From positions 5,889,174-5,953,173 of the forward strand of contig NC_031477.1 of assembly GCF_000006565.2 (NCBI RefSeq): DNA of 64,000 nucleotides. The letters are read 5' to 3'. Positions 1-10,921 of this stretch are shown piece after piece; position 1 is the first letter of the stretch, and every line of letters starts with the position of its first letter. The position numbers and the translations under genes were made by a program. This stretch comes from Toxoplasma gondii ME49. Taxonomy: Eukaryota > Apicomplexa > Conoidasida > Eucoccidiorida > Sarcocystidae. The notes below the pieces were generated by a model. The model had not been told where the DNA came from and searched no databases. It was given only the letters and a program-made list of their open reading frames with translations.

Positions 1-15
1 CTCCTTTTGTCGCAG

Positions 16-3000
16 GCATCCTTCCTAACGCAGGAGTATCCTTCGTTGAAGAAGGATGAGGCATTCCTCAGAAACATAAAAAGTCTGAGGTTGTCACTGG
101 GCACCAGCTGGAGGACACTCTCTGTAGACCCGGCAACGGCGCGTACCTTGCAAGATGTTCTTGATAGGTTTTCTTTAACGGCAACACGGAAAACCAGACG
201 GAGGATCTCGTCCTCCACATGGACCTTCTACAACGAGGGTACCCGGCTTGAAGCTGTCGCCGACAGTGAGCAAATGACTCTCCATCGTCAGATGAAGAGC
301 GAAAGATAAAAGTACCGCAGTTTAGAGCACATTCAGGTCTGAATATCCAGCACTGGCGAGTAGATGTAAACAAATTTGTTATTCTGAAGCCATCTGGCAC
401 GCTTGGACAGGTGTCGAAGTGCTACCAACGCCTAACTTGCGTGTGTTTCCTGCCGTGGTGGAGGATGTTGGAATCCCGTGTTACTCTCTCGCCTTCAACT
501 CGTCCGCAGAACGTGTGTGAAAGAAAGAGCGGAGCGCTGGACGGTTTGACTCCAGTAAAGTAATTTGCGTGAAATAAGCGTGGCAGGGTAAAGGCTTTTC
601 GCGACCTCCAGGCGGTAGGACGTAAAGCACTAGTGATGTTTGATGGCAGTGAATCAGGAAAAAACGTGTCATATTGAGGTGGCAGTACGTAGCACCGCAA
701 ACATGGTGAGGACTGCCCGTCCGTAATGGAGATGCAACGCTGGCGCTGTCCTTGTGAGATGCCTTCGGGAAAGCCTTTGGATGAAATCTTCCAATGTCCC
801 CCCATGTGCTTCAACGTAGCTACCTGGAGACACCTGGCGAGACTGGACTTACTGGCGGTTGTCGCTAAAGCAATTGAAGGCGACGCAAGACTTCAACGGG
901 GTGAGATTATTTTCATGAACATAAACGGGGAGAATCATGCAATGCTCTGCGAACCCAGCAAGCCGGACAAACCACACGTCGTCCTTAAGCGAAAGAATGC
1001 GGAGGCCGAGAAATGCAAAGACTGTGAAGGGGCAGTGTGTGCACAAATCGTTGAATGAAACGCTTATACCAGCGATGACAGCAGTAGGAGAGCGCGCGTA
1101 ATGCGACAACAGAGCAAAACAGGATTGTTTGAACACGCATCAGTCGAGGGTGTGTTGTCATGAGAAACAGGTAAAGGCGCTAATGCAGGACACCAAGTAC
1201 AGATAGGGATGGGGGAGAAATTATCGAAGTCATCGACCAGAAGGTGAAAAGTGGGACAGGACCCTCCGTGCATATGAACTCCAGTTAGGCACGCTGGGCG
1301 AGAAACCAAAAGAGGTTGATGAGCGACGTACCCCTGAAAAGATAGTGAATTCCAGTGTGGACTCCGCATCACGTGCTTGTAATCTGTAGGCCACATGAGT
1401 ATGCGCTGCGGTGTTTGATGTCATGCATTTTAATCTCTAAGCCGTTCATATCTCGAAGCACTGTCGCTTTCTTGGGATGCGGTACCGTCCACAATGACAT
1501 CTATTTTCCGCTTGTCGAACGTGTCGTGTCGTTCGCAGCTGCTGACGGCGATCTCCCGCCCTGGAGTCTCATGAAGTTTGTGCGAAACTATCAAACAGGT
1601 GCGTCGGTTGTTACCCTTTTGTAGATCCCTTGTGATTTTTCTTCTCTCTTTGGGCATTGGATTCTGCCGTGTTATCCTCTCGGCTGTTTTCTTTCGCGTA
1701 CCGTCGAGTCCAAAGATCTGTTGTCTTCATTGCTTGGCCTCCATGGTTTTGCCTTCACAGTCGTGGACAGTCTCCTTTTTTTGATCGTACCTTATCCATT
1801 TGTATTTCTCTTCTCACGGAAGGCTGGCCTTTCAGTCAGCCGTTGGTGATCCTCTCTTTCGTCCAGGTTTCCTCGGTGTTTCCGCCCCTTTCACCGAAAT
1901 GTCGACAGGTGTGCGTCCTCTCGGGCCTGGTTGTCGCTCTTTTCGTCCCCTCATTGTCGTTTCTGCAGTATTTGCTCTCCGAAGGCGTGCTTGCGTCTGT
2001 TCCTCTGCTTGTCTCCAAGTGCCGGCAGTGTTGTACGGAAGAAAAGCTGAGACCGATTGGAGATTTAGGCGGCATGCAGCGGGGGGGGGGGAGGGCGAAG
2101 ATGTGTCACTTGAGCTGGAGGGGCGAGAGTGATTTGATAGAAGTCTTTGGCAAAGGAACTAGATACCGAAGCCGTACCCATCGTCCATGTGTGGGGTGTC
2201 GCTGTGTCTCCTCGCGTATGTACCTACATTTGTTGTGTCCTGTATATAGTCACTGTGGCAGCTCTGGTTCTCTTGCAGCCGTCTTTGTAACACCTTTGTA
2301 AGTGGTGTGCTTTTTTCAACGCCGATGGTTTGCGTGTACATCATGTCTCTGTTGATTGCTTTCTGGTTGTCCTGTCGTTTGTCGTTGTGTGCTGTCTACA
2401 AAATTGCCTCCCGCCCTGATGACGCACGCTGTTCTCTCCTTTCGACTTCGGGGATGCGACAGCCGGTGACGAAGCGACAGAAATGGAAAGCGCAGGCGTA
2501 GAAGGGAAACAAGGACAACAGGAAAGTGGAGACAAAACGTCATATGAGGGGTCTGACACGGAATTCAGCGACGCAGAGTCGGACATATTGTTAAGTGTAC
2601 ATGAGGCACAGGAAGAAGATCCCGAAGAAGAGTTAACATTTCCGGAGGAGTGGATACAGAATCCGTCGCTGATGCTCCTGGATGGAGACGAGGCGGAGAA
2701 TGCAGGTAAAAAATTTGAATACGCGAGAGCTGATTCTGTCAGAGGAACGGTAAAAAGAGCACACGAAGAACCATGTCAGGCTTCCCTAGGTAGATCTTTC
2801 ATGATGTAGTTGCCGACCGTCTGTGCGCAGTGAATCATGCTTTGAGGATTCAGGGTGATCTGGCATTCATTGCTTATGCAGCTGTCTCCGTTGCGGGAAA
2901 AACGGCACACTTGGTTCTGTTTTAGTACTCGCTGAGCTGTATCTATTGTAGCCATGTCATCGCGTACCACTAAACGAAGAAATAGGGATCTTCTGCTCTC

Positions 3001-4762
3001 TAGCCTGGTTCGCAGTTTTCGAGTGACGCTGATGTGTACGCTGCCATATTTGCGTAGCTATTAGAGCTCGTTTCCATTTCGACTGGAGTGTCGGCAATGG
3101 AGGCTCGCTGGCATTTCTCTCGGGTTCATTCCAGTGTCATATATGATGTCCACTAGGTTTCTGAATTGTCGTCTGTGCTATTTCTGCACTCGTGCATTTG
3201 ACTCTCGATACTTGAGAATGTCGTCTGGCCGTGTCAAACTTTGCAGCCCTGACGCCCATCTCGTAACTCCCTTTGTCTGTAAAGTGTTATGTACAGTTGC
3301 CTCTCATCTACACTCTTGTCGTCCTTTCTCGTGTGGCTGGAGAGTATTGCTTCACCGACGTAGCTGCTCGTTTCGGTGGTCGTGAACACGAGTTGCTCTG
3401 TCCTTCCCCTGTTACTCATGTTGTTCTGTGAGTGTCTCACCAGCTAAGGGGTTATCTTTTTGCAAAACCTCCCTTGAAGTCGGGTCCATCAGTACGGCCT
3501 AGCCACCAACCTTTCTCAGCCGTCTGTACCCACTCAACCGATCACGTTCTACCGATGCCGAGCTGTCCACCGACTTGTGTTTCTAGCAGAGTCTTTCCAC
3601 AGCTGTGGCTGTCTCCCGGCTGATTGCGGTGTATATGTATTGACAGGTGTATTCCATGTTTGGGAGCACTGCACGTTTGTCAGTTTCTGTGCGCCACTGA
3701 AGTGGCTCTTATTGGTCGTCCAGTTTTCGCTTATTATCTCTAAAGCTGGCAAGCGGCTTCATGGCCAATCAGGATGTTTCCCTACTCCGTTATTTACCTT
3801 CGCGTACAAGGGTTCACTCTGCAGTTCCCCATACTTCAATAACAACCTGTCCACATTCGCTGCTTTTCTGGATTGCCATGTGATATCGAACGTAGTGCGT
3901 TGGATGTAAAGTCAATTATTCTAACTTCCCCATTTTCTCCCAAGCTGCGTGTATACTTTCCCTGTTCTTATCTCCCTGTTGGGTATACATTTATGAATTC
4001 TTTTGTCGAGTGTGCCTTGGTGTAGTGGTTCCATCGCCACCCTTTCGCGCGCGTGGAGTTTTGCTTTTTCTCCCTTAGCTTTCTAGAATGGGGTACGGCA
4101 TCTGCTCCCTTTTTCGGTGTTTCTTTTCAGAGGACGATGACCTCACAAATCAACTGTTCGAGTTGCTTCAATCTGTGGAAGGTGGGAAACACATTTGAGA
4201 AAACGCCGTCGTCGACGTCTTTCCGTGTGAATCGATTCAAAGTGGCTTGACATTCGTGTGATCGGCCATCCTTTCGTTTCTCTCCTTCCTTATGAGATTC
4301 GGTGTCCGTGTCACCCTTTTTCCTTCAGATGCATATCTCTTTATCATATTGTGTTAGGTCCTAGACGCTTCCTGTTATTTTGCCTTCTCCGGCAGGCATG
4401 CCGTGTTCAGAACCCCTGGGTGCGACGAGTGTATTCACCGTACAGTTATGTTTGTTTCTTCCATTGTCGCGTGGTTCAGTCGACGCTCACGTAGAATGCT
4501 ATGGTTTACTGGATTTGAGTGGCCGGAAGGTGCTCTCGTTTTCTCGATGTTTCTCACATTCGTGTCCCGTGGTTCGGTTCCTGTGTTCTCCGGTGCTATG
4601 TCCGTCGTCTTGTCTGACTTCCTTGTTTTGCCGCTGTAAATGGACCAAGTATCGTGCTCCTTCAGCTCTGGGTTTCCAGTCGCTACCCCGTCTTCTCATT
4701 TGCTTATCTGTCCTGCAGCTGACTCAGAGCACAGCGATTCATTACCCGAGACGGAGAAATGA
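16..4762 (+). CDS. Unrecognised multi-exon protein, 3' part (5' end outside window)
   Basis: I do not recognise this protein. The proposed exons are 16-238, 292-410, 820-900, 1442-1481, 1539-1598, 2463-2705, 4131-4181 and 4719-4762. Together they give 286 residues and keep codon phase at every junction. The last three junctions are the strongest: all are phase 1, with good pyrimidine tracts before the acceptors (for example at 4121-4130), and they join an acidic tail (EEDPEEELTFPEEW, then DDDLTNQLFELLQS, then SEHSDSLPETEK and TGA). Upstream exons read as ordinary globular sequence, such as KVPQFRAHSGLNIQHWRVD and DLPPWSLMKFVRNYQT. The first intron (239-291) would be only 53 nt, so the exons before about 800 are less certain. 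The DLPPWSL segment faintly recalls the C-terminal helix of START lipid-transfer domains, but that is only a guess. The rest of the interval is T-rich intron. Confidence 0.5.
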
Positions 4763-6939
4763 GACGACGAAACCGAGAAACAACATCTTTACGACGGATG
4801 CCGCCCGGCTGCTCGTGCCATGGTGCCGCTCATGAAATTCTGGAGGGAGTAAATGGAAGGGTGTTCTATTTGGATATCACCTGTCTGATGTAGCATCAAA
4901 ACCAGCTAATGTATTATATTTCATATCGCCTATGTAGTTGAGTCTATGCTTTTGCCGAAGTAGCAGGTTTAATTACTCCCGGTTCCAAATGAACATGAAT
5001 ACGGGTATACCACTGAGCTCCAAAGTGTGTACCTGTTTCTCTTGTGGGGTGGTACCGCGCATTTACCATAAAGAACGCGGTTGTTTGTATTTCGTAACAG
5101 GAATCAAACAGTGTTTTGAGTCATTCCTTCGTGAAATATCTCTACAGTCTCACCGACGAAGTAGCGTCTAGCCTGTGTGAGTGTTAACTTGTGGTTGTCG
5201 GCTTCTAAATTATACCACTGGGAGACTCGTTCCTCTTTGCATGTCCAGTATGTTTATGTCGGTCGGTCATTTCAGGTTTGTTCATTCCTCGTGAGGCACT
5301 TTTCGTGCACAGCCCCACCGCTGAGGAATCATTCTTTGCTTATTAGAGCGTCCATTAAGCATCGTCAGCTTGTATAATATTTCATAGGAAGATGTGTTGT
5401 TCTGTCTTTGTCCATTCTGTTTACGTTCTGCATTTGAGACTTCGTGTTTTCTCCTGAGGCACCTTTTGTATAAGGTCTACTGAAGAGAACTTTTTGTTTG
5501 GATGAATGCTCGCTAGAAATTGTCAAGTTATAAATAGTTCACAGAACGGCATATTGTTCTGTCTCTGTCCAGTCTATTAACATCGAGCATTTCTGATTTG
5601 GGGTTTCCTCCTGAGGCCCCTTTTGTATAGTCTAAATAGGAGGGAGCTGTTTGTTGGGATGAATGCTCACTAGGAATCGTCAAGCTGTAAATATTTTTAC
5701 GAAGTGTTGTTTTCCAGGCTGTTGATGTGGAAGAGCTCTGGTTTGTTTTGTCCGCGCGAGGCGCTGTTTGCATGAGGTCTACTGAAGAGAACTTTTTGTT
5801 TGGATGAATGCTCGCTAGAAATTGTCAAGTTATAAATAGTTCACAGAACGGCATATTGTTCTGTCTCTGTCCAGTCTATTAACATCGAGCATTTCTGATT
5901 TGGGGTTTCCTCCTGAGGCCCCTTTTGTATAGTCTAAATAGGAGGGAGCTGTTTGTTGGGATGAAGGCTCACTAGGAATCGTCAAGCTGTAAATATTTTT
6001 ACGAAGTGTTGTTTTCCAGGCTGTTGATGTGGAAGAGCTCTGGTTTGTTTTGTCCGCGCGAGGCGCTGTTTGTATAAAGTCTACTGAAGAGGGAGCGTTT
6101 TGTTTGGATGAATTGTTTCCTCTTGATGCACTTCGCGTGTGGCAGTTTCATTGACAAAGTACCATTTTAACTATGAGTGCTCCCTCGTTATTTTCGGTTT
6201 GTTAAAATATTTCGTAGCGATAAGTATTGCTCTTCACGCAACCAGTCGGTTTACCTCGGCTGTGGCTTTTTCGGGTTCTTCATGATGCGGCATCTCCAAT
6301 GCTTCAGACATTACGGATGTCGCAGCACCTTAATCTCTCAGCACTAAAGAGTTAGCTTTTTGCCTCTCCGCCTGTGTATGTAAAGATTGTCTTTGGCACA
6401 GCTAAGACAAATCAGGAAACAGTTGAGTGAACGCATAACGTTGGTAGTCTGCATGTGGTGACAAAAGGCGTCGCAGTAGCAATGTGTTGGTTTATTCCAT
6501 TGGTAGAAAGTTCATTCAATTGCACAGCAACGTTCGGGACCCGGTCACAATACAGTAGGCGTGTGTCATATCTACACGATACCATCTGACATGTGCTGCC
6601 AAGGAAAAAAAACATCAGGCCAACGTGGAGCAGCAAAAAGAAGTTATCGTATTTTCCACAGCGAAGAAACGGTCTTGCCTCCTTAAGCAAATCACTCGAC
6701 AGAAACCGAAATATATCGCGCCGTAAAGGCAGGTCTTTCCGGCTGAGGCGCTGTATGTACTGCACCTGACGAGAGACAGGAGGCACTTTGTGTAAGATGG
6801 TAGAAAATGCGCCTAAGACGTGTCACAGCTTCTTCGGTCGATGGATTCGGACAGTGTACCTAGGGTAATGTTCTGCTTGCTCCAATACGGCAAGATACCC
6901 GTCTTCGATGCGTGTGGGTTCTTCCATAGTTTCAATACC
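4763..6939. other. Gene-free interval between convergent genes
   Basis: This holds the 3' flanks of the + strand gene ending at 4762 and the - strand gene ending at 6940. No frame with coding character was found. A 124-codon - strand frame at 6412-6786 lies just past the stop of the next gene and is best read as 3' UTR. The main content is the tandem repeat described separately. Confidence 0.5.
5343..6110. repeat. 302-bp tandem duplication made of diverged ~150-bp monomers
   Basis: Unit 1 runs about 5474-5775, unit 2 about 5776-6077, and a third copy breaks off near 6107. The two full units differ at only a few positions (for example ATGAATGC versus ATGAAGGC, and GCATGAGG versus GTATAAAG at the ends). 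Within each unit the element GATGAATGCTC recurs at 5501, 5658, 5803 and again in unit 2, giving alternating spacings of 157 and 145 bp. A more decayed monomer can be followed leftward to about 5343 (the GCATCGTCAGCTTGTA element). No reading frame runs through the array. Confidence 0.85.
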
Positions 6940-9659
6940 TCATAGTCCCAATGCGGGGTTACCTGCTTGCAACGCCAGTGACCCTAAAGGTTTGACCCTA
7001 CCGCCAAGCATATCAGTATCAGCGACAAAAATACCAGCAAATAAACGCAGAAACAGTCTCTTGGCATCCTCTGTCGTGAGATGCTCCTTTAGATGAAGAG
7101 AGGCGTTCTTCTAAGCCTCCTCCGTCAGCCGCTTTCTTGCATGACTTTCAGCATGAACGTGCTGTTGCCGAGTTAGACCATTCCATAGACGTTTTCGACA
7201 AAAACAGGTGCCGTCCGCTACTCGCGGAAGTCCTGGTGACAACACCACACTGCGAATTCCATATCATTTGTACGCAAGCGACAGGTGACGTCCAGGCACC
7301 GCGACAACAGTTTCTCTCGAACGAACGCCCATGAAATCGTTTCCAAAATTCCCCTTGATGAATCGTACAAAAGCGGTTGACAAGATTTCTGCAAATGTAC
7401 GCTGATGAGTTTTCAGAGGACCATCACTTGCTGCGCGGTGAGGAATGTGACGCCGCCATCAAGAGACGTGGGGGCCACCAACAACGGTAGCGATGGCACG
7501 TCCTTCTGCAGTGTCTCCTGTACCAATGCGCCTATATTTGTCTTTGACTCTATCTTGCATAGTTTCTTCTTCCTATGTGGGCCGCCATCCGGCAGTTCGC
7601 TGTCATCTTCGTCCTCTTTTCCACTCCCGCCAGCTGAACTATCGACTTCACGATGTTCTATGCCCCTCCATTCTCTGAATTGCGCGACTTCAGGCTGACA
7701 TTTTTTTGGAATTTTCGACCTCCGTGAGTTCTTTATTTGAGAGTGCTTATTCCGTATGCTGGGCGACTTTTCCTCGAATCTCCCACCACTGGATGGAGCC
7801 GTGAAAGAAGCTCCGTAATCACGTCCGCTGTCACACTTCTGTTCCCTAGTGTCCCTCTGACTTCTTGTAACGGAAAGAGCTGAACCCACTGTCACCCCAA
7901 ACGCACGCAGAACACCAAAATGGGGAAGCAGAACGTGTGCCGCAGTTGCTTCGGGACTGACTGGGAGAACAGGAAGCCGATTTGTGGCGGGCATCGTGTC
8001 TTCACCATCTTGACGTGGCGTTGATTTTCCTGCACTTTTGTGTCTGGCGTTTGGCTTATTTGGCCCGGCGAGACTTATGGATAATTCTTCCAAGTCCGGT
8101 GCAACACCTTCGCCTTCACTACCACAATCACTATCTGTCAACGTGTGACTGCAGCTATCGTTACCTGTGTCACTCGCCACGCTGACTTCGGAGAGACTAA
8201 AATCCTCCTCTTCCATGGCAAGACAGAGTCCTGGAAGCCTGGAGGGCGAAGAGCCAGCGCGTGCACCCGCTGGCGAAGGATATTCATCGAATTCCGTCCT
8301 TCGTTTGTGCCTCCTTTCAAGCAGGATCACCCACGGCGACCGGGGAGAGGCCTCGGGGTGAACCGCCAAACCTGGAGTCCGGTGTATGCGTTCCTCTTCG
8401 CCTTGACCGGAATTACCGGCTTCAGTTCCTGATGACGAGCTATGAGATCTCAACGTGGACATGGTCGGGAAGTTAGAAATCTCGTCAACCGGAGAGCATA
8501 GCTCCGGAAAAGAAGGAGAGAGGAATCGTGAAGAAACTACAATCGGGCAGAGTCGAACTGCAGCTGCAAGCTCGGAGCTGTGGCGATTTCTGATCGGCAG
8601 TCCTAGACCCTTAAGTTGTAAGTACACCTGCAGCTCTTGATACGTGAAATGTGACTGATCTGCAAACCCAGGAGGAGGAGGCGTCCCCACTTCTTCACGA
8701 TAGGTAGAACGGACCCGGTCTTCTCGTCGAGTGATGCACGGCTCTCCGGTCAATCTCCCCTCACCAAGCAGTGTTCGTTCCACCATCATTCCTACATTCT
8801 GTTGTGTAGACTCATCCTGTGCGCCCCTCAGTTTTGGTAACCTTCGGGGAGACACTGAGTCCTCTGTAGCGTTTTCCAGATGAGCCAGTCGATCACAGGA
8901 GCAGCCGCTCTGTTCATTTCCTGCTCGCGCGTTTCTTTCTCGGAAACGCTGTACTGCGGTGCTCGGTCGAGGTGTGGCAGCAGGAAGCCGCCCTTTGAGG
9001 AGAGCGAGAAGAAGATCCAAAGCGTGCACTTGCCGAGCCGTCTGAGAGTCAAAAATGACTAAGGAAGACCCTGTCGCATGTGGGTTCTTCCCTGCTAGGA
9101 AGAAGAGTGCCTCTTCCACGGTCACGACTAGTACAGGCCGCGGAGAGCGAGAAGAACACGGGGAAGGAACTGCCACCGTTTCTGACGAAGGCAGTGGCAA
9201 ATCGCGGGATGCCAGTGGGGAAGAGGCAGCCACAGGGGACTTGCAAGCGGAGCCTCTTTCTGCAGCAACATCTCTAGGCTCTGGTTCCTCCATCGGATTG
9301 ATAGGCCTCTGGGCACTACCTCTCATTGATTGATCCACGTGAGAGCAGAAAGAATGAGAGACATGCACGCCGGTGCTGCTCCATTGTTTGCCTTTGAAGT
9401 AGACTAAGACAACAACACCCGCTGGACAAATGGAGGAGACAGGAAACGACTTAGACGTCAGCCAAAGGCCAAGACCTGCGCCTTTTTTCTTGGAACCTCC
9501 TCCTTGACGATGCAGGCGTTCGCCTAGTCGCCTGAGCCGTTCGTAAACTGCTGACAGCGGCACAAACCTGGAGTCGGCATCTGTAGAGGAGGAAGACGAA
9601 GTGGAAGAAGCGGATGACGAACCCGGTGGGCAAGTTCCCGGAGAGCTGTACCTGGGCAT
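6940..9659 (-). CDS. Unrecognised Ser-rich protein with SAP-like segment
   Basis: Two exons are proposed, 9659-7428 and 7086-6940, giving 792 residues. The junction joins ...FLTAQQ to EHLTTEDAKRLFLRLFAG in phase 0, with a pyrimidine-rich acceptor (CTTCATCTAAAG). The start is the first ATG of the frame, at 9659. The N-terminus is Ser/Thr-rich. Residues about 335-367 (FTYQELQVYLQLKGLGLPI and following) have the Leu spacing and GLP turn of a SAP DNA/RNA-binding helix pair. About residue 480 there is an acidic Ser-rich stretch, and about 636 a basic Lys/Arg cluster that could be a nuclear localisation signal. The stretch around 9300-9440 (hydrophobic, SFPVSSICPAGVVVLVYF) could be an unremoved intron. 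Function is unknown. A nuclear protein is a guess from the SAP-like and basic segments. Confidence 0.5.
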
Positions 9660-10921
9660 TATGCTATGGAGCACGACAAGGATGTCTACTTCAAACAAAC
9701 GCCGTAGTACATCTAGTTGTCATCGAACTGGTACGGTAGGAGGTCTAACTGTGCAACAGTCGCGACTTTTCGAAGTTGACCAAAACAGCCATTGCCTTTT
9801 CCATGACACTGGCACCCTTTGCCAAGAAAAACAAAGCAGACCGAACGCAGCGGGCATAAGAGATATGCGCGTCCGTGCTTGCAAAAATGGGCTACGCGGT
9901 TGCCTCATCGCGTTTCCCCATACCGCAGTCCGGTGTCGCGCGTGCCACTCCCTGCCGGGTGAACTGCTAACCAAGCGAAAAAGGGATTTTTGAGGCTCTT
10001 TTCATCACTGCCATCCCCTCACACAGAGATTGGAAGGACGAATCGAATAAAGGGGCAATGTCTCGTGTTTGTCCGTATTCAATTCAGCTTCCAACCACCA
10101 ACATACTACTTGTATTGCATGCGCGGATTGCGTCGAGGGGAGACAGCCTCTTGCCACAGTTTGTCTTGATTCTCCAGTAGTAAGGGAAGTGTGTCTGTTC
10201 CCATTTATCTTTGCCTTAGATCTAAAAGAACTACGGTATAAATTTGCGAAATGAGGATCTGCGGGTACAAGTGGCGGCGTCCGTTCTCTGCTGCGGGTCG
10301 GCGGGATACATGCACAACTTCGGCGACGCGTGGACCATGTTAGAAGCGTGGCATGTCTCCGCCATTGTTTCCATGGGCAGTTGAGGAAGTTTCTCATTGC
10401 CTTTCGTCGTGATTTGTATTTTATTGAACGCTGTTCTTTTCTGACTATTTGCGCTGCTTTGACAGGTTCCCTTGCCACTGCCGTCTGCAGTAGTTGCCTT
10501 CCATCAAAGACACACTACAACACTCGCGGTAGAAGCCAAAGCTGCACCCGTGCCACAGACTTGTTGACAATGAACATGCCGGTCCGTCGTTTACTTGTCC
10601 CTGCACATTTCAGCGTGTTCGCTGTTCTAGTGAGGGGGTGTCGTCCACAATAAGAACATTTTTCTCTGTTGGGCTTTCGACGCTCGGTGCGGCGCTACCA
10701 GCGAGAGTGATGAGCACGAGACAGGAGAGGGTGTTTCGCGTACGTTGCGGAACGCAGCGTTCTGAACCTTTCTGGCTTTTCTCGAAAGGTCTGTGCGACA
10801 GGAACTATGGCGTCCCTCTCCAGTTTCTCTCGACACGTGCTCGTGGCTGTATTCTGATTCGCCTTCAGTCTGGCTAGCCGCAAGGCTGACATACCGGGGA
10901 CATTGCGCAAAGTTTTTCACC
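9660..10921. promoter_or_regulatory. Divergent promoter region between the SAP-like gene and IspD
   Basis: These 1.26 kb separate two head-to-head start codons, so both promoters should lie here. A 157-codon - strand frame at 10005-10478 has no protein-like pattern and was not called. A TGCATGC element sits near 10117. I could not place a transcription start; coccidian core promoters lack a dependable TATA box. Confidence 0.4.

Noticed and set aside
1657..2301. 214-codon + strand hydrophobic frame
   Set aside because: T-rich composition and position between two phase-matched exons make it intron sequence.
6826..6939. Open - strand frame just past the TGA at 6940 (MEEPTRIEDGYLAVLEQAEH and following)
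   Set aside because: Including it needs a 24-nt intron or stop readthrough. It is more simply 3' UTR, although it looks somewhat protein-like.
7220..7388. A - strand stretch (SRGILETISWAFVREKLLSR, then RLRTNDMEFAV) that resembles a TAF13-type histone fold
   Set aside because: Joining it to the upstream exon needs a 39-nt intron, and its own end does not connect in phase to the next coding block. A longer intron (7427-7087) joins the flanking exons cleanly and leaves this stretch non-coding.
10005..10478. 157-codon - strand frame in the divergent promoter region
   Set aside because: No domain, no signal peptide, and it overlaps the region expected to hold both promoters.
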